This document shows, piece after piece, positions 21,442 to 31,472 of a DNA stretch of 64,000 nucleotides. Under the pieces are notes generated by a model, which saw only the letters and a list, made by a program, of their open reading frames with translations, searched no databases and was not told where the DNA came from. Every line of letters starts with the position of its first letter. Within the stretch, counting starts at the first letter, position 1. A program made the translations under genes and the position numbers. The DNA comes from Rhodobiaceae bacterium (GTDB lineage Bacteria; Pseudomonadota; Alphaproteobacteria; RS24): the NCBI GenBank assembly GCA_018673175.1, contig JABHDF010000067.1, positions 49,427 to 113,426 on the forward strand, given 5' to 3'.

Positions 21442-22161
21442 TCACTTTTTGGGCGCGCTGTCGTTTTGCGGCAAATCTTCCAGCAAATCTGGACGCCGCT
21501 CTTGGGTCATCTCCAGCGCGCGTTGTCGGCGCCATTTATCTAGTTTTTCATGGTCGCCAGAGGTCACAACTTCGGGAATTTCCATCCCTTCCCAGACCTG
21601 CGGGCGAGTATAGTGGGGATGCTCAAGCAAGCCACCTGATTGAACCGAAAAGCTCTCTTGCAAGCCGCTTTCCACCTTGCCCATCACGCCCGGCAGAAGC
21701 CGAATAATACTATCCAACATCACCAAAGCCGCGGGCTCGCCACCGGAGAGGATATAATCCCCGAGCGAGACTTCTAGGGGCGCGCGCGCCTCGATAAAAC
21801 GCTCATCAATGCCCTCATAACGATTGCAAAAGAAAATCGCGCCCGCGCCTTCGGCCAGCTCTTGCGCTAAGTCTTGCGTCCAAGGCACGCCGCGTGGGCT
21901 TGGCAAAAGCACCGGCAATTCATGCTGCGCCGTCACGCTGTCTAAGGCAGAGGCCGCCACATCGGCGCGCATCACCATGCCGGCGCCACCACCAGCTGGC
22001 GTATCGTCGATATTTTTATGTTTGCCTTGGCCATGCTCGCGCACGTCATGGGTGGTTAACGACCACAGGCCGTCTTCGCGCGCGCGTCCGGCCAGGCTTT
22101 CGCCCAAACAGCCTGGAAACATGGCTGGGAAACCGGTGATGATATGGGCGTTCCAGCTCAT
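21442..22161 (-). CDS. trmD: tRNA (guanine-N1)-methyltransferase
   Basis: FFCNRYEGIDERFIEARAPLEVSLGDYILSGGEPAALVMLDSIIRLLPGVMG. Confidence 0.97.
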   Translation of the reverse strand: MSWNAHIITGFPAMFPGCLGESLAGRAREDGLWSLTTHDVREHGQGKHKNIDDTPAGGGAGMVMRADVAASALDSVTAQHELPVLLPSPRGVPWTQDLAQELAEGAGAIFFCNRYEGIDERFIEARAPLEVSLGDYILSGGEPAALVMLDSIIRLLPGVMGKVESGLQESFSVQSGGLLEHPHYTRPQVWEGMEIPEVVTSGDHEKLDKWRRQRALEMTQERRPDLLEDLPQNDSAPKK

Positions 22162-22709
22162 TCGATCTCTCCCGCGTCTTCAGGAGCGGCTTCGGTTTCT
22201 TGCGGCGGCACGAGGGTTAACTGCCCGCCCGCCATATCCACATGGGGCACCACTTGTTTGGTGAAGGGATAAAACGAGCCGTCGATTTCTAATAAATCGC
22301 CCGCCCCAAAATTATGAACTGCGGCCACTTCGCCCAAGCCCTCGCCCTGTGCGCTGACGACCTTCAGGCCGATAAGATCGGCATAATAAAAGTCATCTTC
22401 TTGCGCTAATTTGGGCAATTGATCGCGCGAGACATACAGCTCAACGCCGCGCAAAGCAACGGCCGCATCGCGGTCGTCGATGCCTTTAAAGGTTACGCGG
22501 GCACTTTCCGCTTTGCCTTTTTCGCCCTTGCAAGAGGTCAAAACAAAGACCCGCTCCCCGAGTTTATCGGTGAGCGGGCCATAGGCCGCAATATCGTGCG
22601 GCGATTGTGTGAAGGTTCGCACCTTCATAGCGCCGCGCACCCCATGCGGAGCCCCGATCACGCCCAAACAAACGAGCGCGTCAGGTATCGCTGGAGCGCG
22701 CGATGCCAA
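22158..22709 (-). CDS. rimM: Ribosome maturation factor RimM
   Basis: VCLGVIGAPHGVRGAMKVRTFTQSP...; rpsP-rimM-trmD order. Confidence 0.93.
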   Translation of the reverse strand: MASRAPAIPDALVCLGVIGAPHGVRGAMKVRTFTQSPHDIAAYGPLTDKLGERVFVLTSCKGEKGKAESARVTFKGIDDRDAAVALRGVELYVSRDQLPKLAQEDDFYYADLIGLKVVSAQGEGLGEVAAVHNFGAGDLLEIDGSFYPFTKQVVPHVDMAGGQLTLVPPQETEAAPEDAGEIE

Positions 22710-23258
22710 TTAAGCGTCTTTTTCAGAAGCCTCAGCAGCTTCTTCAGCTGGTGCTTCTTCGGCAGGCGCTTCTTCAGCTGGGGCTTCTTCCGCAGCAGGC
22801 GCTTCTTCGGCTGGAGCTTCTTCCGCAGCAGGGGCTTCCTCGGCTGGGGCTTCTTCCACAGCAGGGGCGGCCGCCGCAGCAGCGGCTTCGGCTGCGGCTT
22901 CTTCCGCGGCAGCTTTGGCAGCTTCTTCAGCTTCTTTTTGAGCTTCTACACGCTCTAGTGCTTTTTGGCCTGGCTTGCCTTTATTTGGATTGTTGCGCTC
23001 TTCGCGCTTCCAAAGGCCAACATCTTGCAAGAAACGCGAAACGCGGTCGGAAGGCTTGGCGCCTTGCTCGATCCAATGTTTGGCGCGATCGGCGTCTAGC
23101 ACAACGCGCTCACCGCCGTCTTTTGGCAGCAATGGATTATAGGTGCCGAGTTTTTCAATATAACGACCATCGCGAGGCATACGGCTATCCGCCACAACGA
23201 TGCGATAGAATGGACGCTTTTTAGAGCCGCCACGCGACATACGAATTTTCAAAGCCAT
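22710..23258 (-). CDS. rpsP: 30S ribosomal protein S16 with long Ala/Glu/Pro-rich C-terminal extension
   Basis: [45 protein letters not shown]... then [10 protein letters not shown] repeats to residue 182. Confidence 0.96.
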   Translation of the reverse strand: MALKIRMSRGGSKKRPFYRIVVADSRMPRDGRYIEKLGTYNPLLPKDGGERVVLDADRAKHWIEQGAKPSDRVSRFLQDVGLWKREERNNPNKGKPGQKALERVEAQKEAEEAAKAAAEEAAAEAAAAAAAPAVEEAPAEEAPAAEEAPAEEAPAAEEAPAEEAPAEEAPAEEAAEASEKDA

Positions 23259-23336
23259 TTTTAGTTCCTTTCAACGAACAATAAATTAGTCAATCTGGTA
23301 AGCGGGCGACCCCTCTTGGGCTCGACCCTCGTGTCT

Positions 23337-24908
23337 CTATTTCTTTTTCGGGGGAAGCCCCAAACCTTTTAAAAAATCAGGTGGCGCACTGGCGCCGCCC
23401 AATTTGGATAAATCTGCAAGCGATCCAGACCCCTTCGAGGGATCTTGTTGGGCCGCCATGTTTTGCATATCGGTCAAGCTCGGCATGTCGGGCATATTCG
23501 GCATTTGACCCGGAGCCATAGTGCCGCCCATTCCGCCGCCCATATTGCCGCCGCCCATGCCGCCCAGCATACCTGCCAGACCTTTCATGCCGCCTTTGCC
23601 CAATTTCTTCATCATGTCGGCCATCTGCCGATGCATTTTGAGAATTTTATTCACGTCCTGCACGCTGGTGCCCGAGCCCGCCGCGACGCGTTTTTTACGA
23701 CTGGCGTTCAGCAGTTTCGGGTTTTCCCGTTCGCCCATCGTCATCGACGAGACAATCGCGGCTTGGCGCAGTAATTCGCGCTCATCCATTCCCATGGAGG
23801 CGACTTGCTTCTTCATTTTGCCCATGCCTGGCAACATGCCCAAAACGCCCGACATGCCGCCCATGCGTTGCATTTGCATCAATTGTTCGGCCATATCGTC
23901 CAGCGTGAACACGCCTTTTTTCATGCGGGCCGCCATTTTTTCGGCTTTATCCGCATCTATGGTTTCGGCAGCTTTTTCTACCAGCCCGACGACATCGCCC
24001 ATGCCAAGAATACGGTTGGCGACGCGCGTCGGGTCAAAGATTTCTAATTTGTCGATGGCTTCGCCAACGCCCAAAAACTTAATCGGCACGCCCGTCACAT
24101 AGCGCATCGACAAAGCCGCACCGCCTCGGCCGTCGCCGTCGGCGCGGGTCAAAACAATGCCGGTCAGGGAAACGCGAGCGCCAAATTGTGCCGCAATGGT
24201 TACCGCCTCTTGGCCGGTCAGGCTATCGGCAACCAGCAAAACTTCTTTCGGCGCGGCCGCCGCTTCGATCGCGGCCATTTCGCCCATCAGGGCTTCATCG
24301 ACATTGGTCCGCCCTGCGGTATCGAGCATCACCACATCAAAGCCGCCCAGCTTGCCGGCCTGTACGGCGCGTTTGGCAATATCGACCGGCGATTGCCCGT
24401 CGACGATGGGCAGGGTTTCAACTTCAATTTGTTGACCCAGAACTTTCAATTGCTCCATCGCGGCGGGGCGCTGGGTATCCAGCGAGGCCATCAGGACTTT
24501 GCGTTTTTCTTGGCGTTTTTCTGGCGCGGCGCCCGAGCGGATGAATTTAGCTAATTTGGCGGTCGAAGTGGTTTTACCCGAACCTTGCAGACCCACCATC
24601 ATCATCACGACAGGGGGAACCGCATCAAACGAGAGAGGCTCGGCCGTGCCCAGCATTTCGATGAGGCCATCATTGACGATTTTGACCATTTGCTGGCCCG
24701 GCGTCACAGATTTTAAAACCTGCGCCCCAATGGCGGCGGGGCGCACATTATCGAGGAAGGCACGCGCCACGGGCAAAGCCACATCGGCTTCCAAAAGGGC
24801 GGTACGAATTTCGCCCAGCGCGGCGTCGACGTCTTTTTCAGACAGCGCACCGCGGCCGCGTAAGCGGTCGAATATCGAACCTAAATTTTCGCTCAGCGTG
24901 TCAAACAT
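23337..24908 (-). CDS. ffh: Signal recognition particle protein Ffh
   Basis: MFDTLSENLGSIFDRLRGRGALSEKDVDAALGEIRTALLEADVALPVA; GLQGSGKTTSTAKLA; Met-rich C-terminus. Start refined to MFDTL. Confidence 0.97.
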   Translation of the reverse strand: MFDTLSENLGSIFDRLRGRGALSEKDVDAALGEIRTALLEADVALPVARAFLDNVRPAAIGAQVLKSVTPGQQMVKIVNDGLIEMLGTAEPLSFDAVPPVVMMMVGLQGSGKTTSTAKLAKFIRSGAAPEKRQEKRKVLMASLDTQRPAAMEQLKVLGQQIEVETLPIVDGQSPVDIAKRAVQAGKLGGFDVVMLDTAGRTNVDEALMGEMAAIEAAAAPKEVLLVADSLTGQEAVTIAAQFGARVSLTGIVLTRADGDGRGGAALSMRYVTGVPIKFLGVGEAIDKLEIFDPTRVANRILGMGDVVGLVEKAAETIDADKAEKMAARMKKGVFTLDDMAEQLMQMQRMGGMSGVLGMLPGMGKMKKQVASMGMDERELLRQAAIVSSMTMGERENPKLLNASRKKRVAAGSGTSVQDVNKILKMHRQMADMMKKLGKGGMKGLAGMLGGMGGGNMGGGMGGTMAPGQMPNMPDMPSLTDMQNMAAQQDPSKGSGSLADLSKLGGASAPPDFLKGLGLPPKKK

Positions 24909-25097
24909 GCGTTTCGCGTTTCGCCTCAACCAAAATTGCACCCGCGGGCAAAGCTTGCTGGCGGGTGGCGACCTTGCCCCATTGGGCGAAGACCAAAATG
25001 AATATCGCTTCTGTTCAGAAGTGGCGCCAACTTAGGCAGACAAAGCGTTTAAGTCAAGCGTCTGGTGTTTGCGGGCGCGAGCGCTTATATAAAAGTC

Positions 25098-25928
25098 ATG
25101 GCACAAGAAACCCATATCGCGTTTTGCAAAATGAACGGCCTTGGCAATGCCTTCGTGGTCATAGACGCCCGCACGCATTCGTTCGCTTTAACGGGCGATG
25201 ACGCGCGCGCGCTCGCCAATGCTGCAAACTCGGCCACCAAAGGCTGTGACCAAGTGCTGATCCTTCATCCCTCGCGCAAAGCCGACGAGCCAGCCGTTTT
25301 CATGCAGATTTTTAACGCCGACGGCGGCGAAGTCGAAGCTTGTGGCAATGGCGCGCGCGCCGTGGCGTCGTTTTTAGCCAGAGAGGGTCACCCCCAAGTC
25401 ACGCTAGAAACGCTGGGCGGCACCTTACAGTGCTCGACCCAATTGGACGCCGACATGGCGCAGGTGAGCATTCAAATGCCGCTGCCGATATTTGGCGCGC
25501 CCGAAACCTTGCGCGCCGATTTGCCCGACGCCGTGCCAGTCAATATGGGCAACCCCCATGGCGTCTTGTTTGTGGACACGGACACGAAAGCGCTCGCGTC
25601 GGACATTGGTCCCGCGCTCGAGACCCATGCGGCGTTTCCCGACGGCGCCAATATTAATTTCGCCCGCCTCGCGGCACCGCAAACCTTGCGGCTCGACACA
25701 TGGGAGCGCGGCGCGGGCCTCACGTTAGCTTGCGGCACGGGCGCTTGCGCCAGCGCCGCGGCGGCGGTGCATAGCCAAGTTTGTGCGCCCGGTGCCATAA
25801 CGGTGCGTCCGCCGTTCAACCAAGACGATAATGCGCACGATGTAATGGTCATCGATTATCAGCCCGATACACATTTAATTATGACGGGTCCTGCGCAATT
25901 CGAATTCGACGGCGAGCTAACCCTATGA
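25098..25928 (+). CDS. dapF: Diaminopimelate epimerase
   Basis: FCKMNGLGNAFVVIDAR; ADGGEVEACGNGARAVA; LACGTGACASAAAAV. Start refined to MAQETHIAF. Confidence 0.95.
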   Translation: MAQETHIAFCKMNGLGNAFVVIDARTHSFALTGDDARALANAANSATKGCDQVLILHPSRKADEPAVFMQIFNADGGEVEACGNGARAVASFLAREGHPQVTLETLGGTLQCSTQLDADMAQVSIQMPLPIFGAPETLRADLPDAVPVNMGNPHGVLFVDTDTKALASDIGPALETHAAFPDGANINFARLAAPQTLRLDTWERGAGLTLACGTGACASAAAAVHSQVCAPGAITVRPPFNQDDNAHDVMVIDYQPDTHLIMTGPAQFEFDGELTL

Positions 25929-27202
25929 CCCCGCCAAACGTAAAAGTCGAGAATTTTGGCTGCCGCCTGAACGCGCTCGAAGGTGATAGCGTGCAGGCTT
26001 TTGCGCAAGCTGCGGGGCTTCAAAACACCACCATCATCAATGGCTGCGCCGTCACCGGCGAGGCCATGCGCCAAGCCCGCCAAGCCGCCCGCAAAGCCAA
26101 ACGCGCCAACCCCGAAGGACAAGTCATCGTGACCGGATGTGCGGCCCAAACCGACGCCGAGCAGTTTATTGCCATGCCCGAAGTCGACCGCGTGATCGGC
26201 AATGAAGAAAAACTAAGCGCCAATGCCTATTCCACCCAGGGGGCACAGGGGGCACAAGGCGCAAAAACCAATCCGGTTAGCGATATTATGAGCTTGGCGC
26301 GCGCCACCCCCTTGCCACCCACGCCCCAGACCGGACGCTCGCGCGCTTTTGTGCAAGTACAAACCGGATGCGACCATCGCTGCACGTTTTGCATTATACC
26401 TTTCGGACGCGGCAACTCGCGCTCCGTGCCCGTAGACGACGTGGTGGCGCGATGCCAGCTTTTGGTCGATCAGGGGCATAAAGAAATTGTCCTCACAGGC
26501 GTGGATGTCACGTCTTACGGGCCCGATATTGGCGAAGCGGGACTGGGGGCTTTGGTGCGGGCTATTTTGACCAAAGTGCCCGAGCTGCCCCGTTTGCGCT
26601 TATCGTCCATAGATGCGGTGGAAATAGATGGCAATCTTTTGGATATGGTCATCGCCGAGCCGCGCTTGATGCCGCATTTGCATTTATCTTTGCAAGCTGG
26701 CGACAATATGATTTTGAAGCGGATGAAGCGCCGCCATACGCGCGAAGAAGCCATCGACTTTTGCGCCAAACTGAAACAAGCCCGCCCCGACATTGCCTTT
26801 GGCGCCGATCTAATCGCAGGGTTTCCGACCGAGACCGATGCGATGTTTGAAAATTCTATAAAGCTCGTCGAGCAATGCGAGCTGACGTGGCTGCATGTGT
26901 TTCCCTATTCGCCGCGCCCCGATACGCCGGCCGCGCGCATGCCCCAATTGGATGGCCCGACCATTAAAGCGCGCGCCGCCGCCTTGCGCCAAGCTGGCGA
27001 TGGCCAACGCCAACGCTGGCTCGATGCCCAACATGGCCAAACGCTAAGTGTATTGGTCGAGAAACAAGGCGATGTGAAAAGCGAGGGCCGCAGTGGTAAT
27101 TTCGCTCGCGTACAATTGCCCCCGAAGTTTAGCGCAGGCGAGCTGGTATCGTTGCGCGTGTCTGGCCATGATGGTTTGATGCTAAGCGGAGATGTTTTAT
27201 GA
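25925..27202 (+). CDS. mtaB: tRNA (N6-threonylcarbamoyladenosine(37)-C2)-methylthiotransferase
   Basis: NFGCRLNALEGDSV; VQTGCDHRCTFCIIPFGRGNSRSVP (radical SAM); ATGA overlap with dapF. Confidence 0.92.
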   Translation: MTPPNVKVENFGCRLNALEGDSVQAFAQAAGLQNTTIINGCAVTGEAMRQARQAARKAKRANPEGQVIVTGCAAQTDAEQFIAMPEVDRVIGNEEKLSANAYSTQGAQGAQGAKTNPVSDIMSLARATPLPPTPQTGRSRAFVQVQTGCDHRCTFCIIPFGRGNSRSVPVDDVVARCQLLVDQGHKEIVLTGVDVTSYGPDIGEAGLGALVRAILTKVPELPRLRLSSIDAVEIDGNLLDMVIAEPRLMPHLHLSLQAGDNMILKRMKRRHTREEAIDFCAKLKQARPDIAFGADLIAGFPTETDAMFENSIKLVEQCELTWLHVFPYSPRPDTPAARMPQLDGPTIKARAAALRQAGDGQRQRWLDAQHGQTLSVLVEKQGDVKSEGRSGNFARVQLPPKFSAGELVSLRVSGHDGLMLSGDVL

Positions 27203-28122
27203 GCGGGTTTTTCGCCTCCCTGAAATCTGGGCTAACCAAATCTAGCAAAGCTTTGGGCGATAGCCTGTCGTTTTTGGGCGGCAAAAAATTATCCGCCAGC
27301 CAATTGGGCGAGCTGGAAGATGCGCTGATTATGGCCGACCTTGGCGTGGCCACGGCAGGCAAAATTGTCGAAAATTTGCGCGCGCGACGCGACCTCGCCG
27401 ATTTGGATGAGGCCGGATTGCGCGAGGCTTTGGCCAGCGAAATTGGTACGCTCTTGGCCCCCTCGCAAAAAACCTTTGTGCTGCCCGATGCCAAACCTGC
27501 CGTTATTTTAATGAGCGGCGTGAATGGCGCGGGCAAAACCACGACGATTGGCAAATTGGCGAAGAAATTCATCACCGAAGGCAAAACCGTCATGCTGGCG
27601 GCGGGCGACACGTTTCGTGCCGCGGCCGGCGAGCAGTTACAAGTCTGGGGCGCGCGCGCAGGCGTGGCTGTGGTCTCTGCTGAGCCGGGTGCCGATGCGG
27701 CCGCACTTTCGTATCAAGCGCTGGAGCGCGCCCAAGCCGAGGGCATAGATGTCTTGATGATCGATACGGCGGGGCGCTTGCAGTCGAACGATAATTTAAT
27801 GGCCGAGTTGGAAAAAATCATCCGCGTGATTGCAAAACTAGACGACACCGCCCCGCACGAAAGCCTTTTGGTTTTAGATGCGACGACGGGCCAAAACGCA
27901 TTGACCCAAGCCGAAGCCTTTCTCAAACGTGCCAATGTTTCAGGCCTGATTATGACCAAACTCGATGGCACAGCGCGCGGTGGCGGCTTGGTGGCCATCT
28001 CGCAAAAATTACACTTACCGATTTATTTCATCGGCGTGGGCGAACAGGCAGAGGACTTGCAAAGTTTTGACGCCGAACAATTTGCCCTCGCCCTGACAGG
28101 CGCAACCGGAGAGAAAACCTAA
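27199..28122 (+). CDS. ftsY: Signal recognition particle receptor FtsY
   Basis: GVNGAGKTTTIGKLAKKF; AAGDTFRAAAGEQLQVW; MTKLDGTARGGGLVAI. Confidence 0.96.
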   Translation: MSGFFASLKSGLTKSSKALGDSLSFLGGKKLSASQLGELEDALIMADLGVATAGKIVENLRARRDLADLDEAGLREALASEIGTLLAPSQKTFVLPDAKPAVILMSGVNGAGKTTTIGKLAKKFITEGKTVMLAAGDTFRAAAGEQLQVWGARAGVAVVSAEPGADAAALSYQALERAQAEGIDVLMIDTAGRLQSNDNLMAELEKIIRVIAKLDDTAPHESLLVLDATTGQNALTQAEAFLKRANVSGLIMTKLDGTARGGGLVAISQKLHLPIYFIGVGEQAEDLQSFDAEQFALALTGATGEKT

Positions 28123-28715
28123 TGGCAGGATGGCGTAAAATTATTGAAGAATTTGCCCCGCTCGCAACTTTCTTTGTGTTGAATTCTCGAGGGCCCCAAT
28201 GGTTCGACCGCCCCGAAAGCGAAAGCTTGCTGATTGCCACCGCCGGCTTTATGGCGGCCATGGCTCTGGCCCTTGCCTCAACCTATGCGCGCGGTGCGAA
28301 GCCGAATAATATGACGTTGGCTTCGGCTGGCTTTATTTTCGTCTTCGGCGGCATCACTTTGTTTTTGCAAGATGAGACTTTCATCAAAATCAAACCGACT
28401 TTGGTCTACATCCTATTCGCCAGCATTTTGGGTTTTGGGCTTTTGCGCGGGCAATCTTATTTGCAAAGACTGATGGGCGACATGTTGCCCATGGAGCCAG
28501 CCGGATGGTTGGTTTTAACGCGCCGCTGGGTGGGTTTCTTTATTTTTCTGGCGGCGCTCAATGAAGCCGTCTGGCGCACACAAACGACCGATGCTTGGGT
28601 AAGTTTTAAAGTCTTTGCGATATTGCCGCTAACCTTCGGCTTTATGATTTTGCAAATGCCTTTGCTGAAAAAACATGGCGCCCTCTCCGAGCCCAAAGAC
28701 GGCCCGAAAAACTAG
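28122..28715 (+). CDS. yciB: Inner-membrane septation protein YciB/IspZ family
   Basis: IEEFAPLATFFVLNSRG...; multi-TM; NEAVWRTQTTDAWVSFKVF. Confidence 0.88.
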   Translation: MAGWRKIIEEFAPLATFFVLNSRGPQWFDRPESESLLIATAGFMAAMALALASTYARGAKPNNMTLASAGFIFVFGGITLFLQDETFIKIKPTLVYILFASILGFGLLRGQSYLQRLMGDMLPMEPAGWLVLTRRWVGFFIFLAALNEAVWRTQTTDAWVSFKVFAILPLTFGFMILQMPLLKKHGALSEPKDGPKN

Positions 28716-28720
28716 CCCGA

Positions 28721-29326
28721 TTATTTTTCAGTATCGGCGGAAGCATACCGCGCACGCATGGCTTCAAAGCCGGGCGTATCGGCCCAGTTTTCTGGCTCTG
28801 AAAACGGCGCAAAATTTTCCAACTCGCGGGTTTCGTGCCAATGCTGCAGAGCATAATAAACGGCGGGAAACGCTAACTCATCCCAGGGTATCTCGTCCCA
28901 TGCCATCAAAGCCACTTCTTGGCTTTCTGGCCCCGCCGCAATATTCGGGTTGCGCAACACACCGCGATAAAACATCTGCACTTGGCTAATCCGCTCGACA
29001 TTATAAATGCCGATGAGCGCGCCCGTTTCCACATCCGCCCCCGCCTCTTCCATGGCCTCGCGCGCCGCGCCTTGGGCGGTGGTTTCGCGCTGTTCCATAA
29101 AACCAGCGGGCAAAGTCCAAAACCCTTTGCGCGGTTCAATGGCGCGCCGACACATGAGAATTTTTCCCTCCCATGTGGCCACCACGCCAGCGATGATCTT
29201 GGGGTTCACATAATCGATCAGCCCGCAGTGATTGCAAATGTCGCGTTCAAAGCTGTCGTCCTTGGGCACGCGTTTGCCGAATGAAATTTCATGGCCGTAG
29301 TCTTGCGATGTATCGCGAAAGGGCAT
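28721..29326 (-). CDS. NUDIX hydrolase with N-terminal zinc ribbon
   Basis: CNHCGLIDYVNPK; GFMEQRETTAQGAAREAMEEAGADVE NUDIX box. Confidence 0.9.
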   Translation of the reverse strand: MPFRDTSQDYGHEISFGKRVPKDDSFERDICNHCGLIDYVNPKIIAGVVATWEGKILMCRRAIEPRKGFWTLPAGFMEQRETTAQGAAREAMEEAGADVETGALIGIYNVERISQVQMFYRGVLRNPNIAAGPESQEVALMAWDEIPWDELAFPAVYYALQHWHETRELENFAPFSEPENWADTPGFEAMRARYASADTEK

Positions 29327-29341
29327 GCTCTCTCCTGCGAG

Positions 29342-29911
29342 TTAGGGGGTGGTGAAAAAGGGAAGTATTTTGGTTTTCAAAGCGGCGGCATCGAGCGGGC
29401 CAACGTGGCGGTAAACCACGCGCGCTTGGCCATCCAAAACAAACGTCTCGGGCACGCCATAGACGCCCAAATCCAACGCCACGCGCCCGCTGGTGTCGGC
29501 CCCAATGGCCGTATAAGGATTTCCCAAACGGCCCAAAAACCGTTGTGCAGCGGCCGAATTGTCTTTGTAGTTGAGCCCAAAAATCGGCACCCCTTGGGCG
29601 GCCAATTGCATGAGAACGGGATGCTCGTCGCGGCATGGGCCACACCAACTGGCCCAGACATTTATGAGTACCGGGCGCCCTTGCGCCAAATCAGCACTGG
29701 CAAATCCGCCGTCTTGGGTGAGGCCGACAAGCGAAAACTCAGGCAGTTTCTTGCCTTCATAGGCCGAGGGTAAACGCGACGGGTCGCCCAAAAAAAGGCC
29801 CGCAAAAAACACCACCGCCAACCCCATAGCGACCGCCAAAGGCGCAAACCGCCATAGCGAAGTGTTAAGCTCTTGGAGCTCTGGGGGCTCTGGGCGCGCA
29901 GACTGGCTCAT
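29342..29911 (-). CDS. ccmG: Thiol:disulfide interchange protein DsbE/CcmG
   Basis: VLINVWASWCGPCRDEHPVLMQLA; adjacent to ccmDCBA. Confidence 0.92.
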   Translation of the reverse strand: MSQSARPEPPELQELNTSLWRFAPLAVAMGLAVVFFAGLFLGDPSRLPSAYEGKKLPEFSLVGLTQDGGFASADLAQGRPVLINVWASWCGPCRDEHPVLMQLAAQGVPIFGLNYKDNSAAAQRFLGRLGNPYTAIGADTSGRVALDLGVYGVPETFVLDGQARVVYRHVGPLDAAALKTKILPFFTTP

Positions 29912-30027
29912 TCGCTGTCTGCTATTTCGGCTTTGACTTTACGCCATTGTGCGAAACTGCTGGCGATGAGGATCGCCAGAGGCAAAAACGTGGCGCCATA
30001 GCTTGCGTATATATAAGTGTCGTACAT
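29908..30027 (-). CDS. ccmD: Heme exporter protein CcmD (39 aa, not in supplied ORF list)
   Basis: Minus-strand translation MYDTYIYASYGATFLPLAILIASSFAQWRKVKAEIADSE*, ATGA overlap with ccmG; position and TM pattern diagnostic. Confidence 0.85.
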   Translation of the reverse strand: MYDTYIYASYGATFLPLAILIASSFAQWRKVKAEIADSE

Positions 30028-30040
30028 TCGCTTGCCTCCT

Positions 30041-30784
30041 TTAGGCTCCTTGGTTTGTGCGCATGCGGCGCACCCGCAATTTTTGCCGTAAAATTTCCAT
30101 CTGCATTCGCGTAAGCGTGAGGGCGAAAAACAGCGCGAGAAACGCCACGCCCATAATCAGCAGCGGATATAAAAAATCGGCATGCAAAGCAGGCCGCGCC
30201 AAACGCGACACGCTGGCTGGCTGATGCAGCGTGTTCCACCAATCGACGGAAAATTTCACAATCGGCACATTGATAAACCCAACAATCGCTAAAAGCGCTG
30301 CGGTGCGTGCCGCCCGCGTTGGCTCCTCAATAGCCTGCCAAATGGCGATATAGCCGAGATAGACGAAAAGCAGCACCAACATAGAGGTCAGGCGCGCATC
30401 CCATACCCACCAAGTGCCCCACATGGGTTGGCCCCAAAGGCTGCCCGTCACCAAAGCGATGAGCGTGAACGTGGCGCCCACGGGCGCTGCGGCGCGCGCG
30501 GCGACATGGCCCAGGGGATGGCGAAAAATAAGCGCCGTCACGCTGGCAAAGAAAATGAAACTATAGCCAAATAAAGCCATCCAAGCGGCGGGCACATGGA
30601 CGAACATAATTTTGACCGTCTCGCCCTGCTGATAGTCTTCTGGCACTTGGAAGGCGCGAAACAGGCCATAGGCCAAAAGCGCCAAAGCCAAAGCCCATAA
30701 GGGCGCGTGCAGGCGCGCCGCCAGTTGCATAAACCGCGTGGGGTTGGCGTAGAGCGCCGAGATATTTTCAAGTGCCTTTAGCAT
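30041..30784 (-). CDS. ccmC: Heme exporter protein CcmC
   Basis: VKIMFVHVPAAWMALFGYSF; WGTWWVWDARLTSMLVLLFVYLGYIA. Confidence 0.96.
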   Translation of the reverse strand: MLKALENISALYANPTRFMQLAARLHAPLWALALALLAYGLFRAFQVPEDYQQGETVKIMFVHVPAAWMALFGYSFIFFASVTALIFRHPLGHVAARAAAPVGATFTLIALVTGSLWGQPMWGTWWVWDARLTSMLVLLFVYLGYIAIWQAIEEPTRAARTAALLAIVGFINVPIVKFSVDWWNTLHQPASVSRLARPALHADFLYPLLIMGVAFLALFFALTLTRMQMEILRQKLRVRRMRTNQGA

Positions 30785-30809
30785 AGTCTCTCTTATAGCG
30801 GGTTCTGCG

Positions 30810-31472
30810 CTAGCGCACAGCGTTGCGTAACGCCGCAGCTATCGCGACCGGCGCGGCCAATAGACTGGCCAAACTTATCAATAGTAAAATAGCGAGGCGC
30901 GTTTCATCTACCTCGCCTGCCAAAGCCTGTCGGCTGGCACCTGCGCCAAAAATCATCACCGGCACATAAAACGGCAGGCTCAGCAAAACCGTCAGCAAGC
31001 CACCCCGGCGAACACTCACCGCAAGGCTTGCGCCAATGCCGCCCAATAAAACCAGCGCCGGACTGCCCGCCAACATGGCCAGCAAAAGCATCGGCAAATG
31101 GGCGGGTGCCAAATTTAACAAAAGTCCCGCCAAAGGGACGGCCAAAAGCAGAGGCAGCACGAGCGCAATATAATGACCCAGTAATTTTGCCAGCACGACA
31201 AACTCGAGCGGCAAAGGCATCAGCATCATTTGGTCGAGCGAGCCGTCTTCATAGTCGGCTTGAAACAGCCGATCGAGCGAGGTGAGCAACGCCATAATCA
31301 GCACCACCCACAAAAGCCCCGGCGCGAGCGCTTGCAAAAGCGCCAATTCGGGGCCCAAGCCAAACGGCATGAGCGTGACACCGATAAACAAGAAAGCCAC
31401 AGCCAAAGTCGTATGCCCGCCGCGCCACGCCAAAACTGCGTGCTGGCGGCAAATGGCCCAAAACACACTCAT
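30810..31472 (-). CDS. ccmB: Heme exporter protein CcmB
   Basis: Multi-TM; ADYEDGSLDQMMLMPLPLEFVVLAK; gene context. Confidence 0.93.
   Translation of the reverse strand: MSVFWAICRQHAVLAWRGGHTTLAVAFLFIGVTLMPFGLGPELALLQALAPGLLWVVLIMALLTSLDRLFQADYEDGSLDQMMLMPLPLEFVVLAKLLGHYIALVLPLLLAVPLAGLLLNLAPAHLPMLLLAMLAGSPALVLLGGIGASLAVSVRRGGLLTVLLSLPFYVPVMIFGAGASRQALAGEVDETRLAILLLISLASLLAAPVAIAAALRNAVR

Noticed and set aside
26239-26266. GAQGAQGAK micro-repeat in mtaB as a possible phase-variable site
   Set aside because: Only about 3 nine-bp units, in frame, in a loop-like low-complexity region; no evidence of variability.
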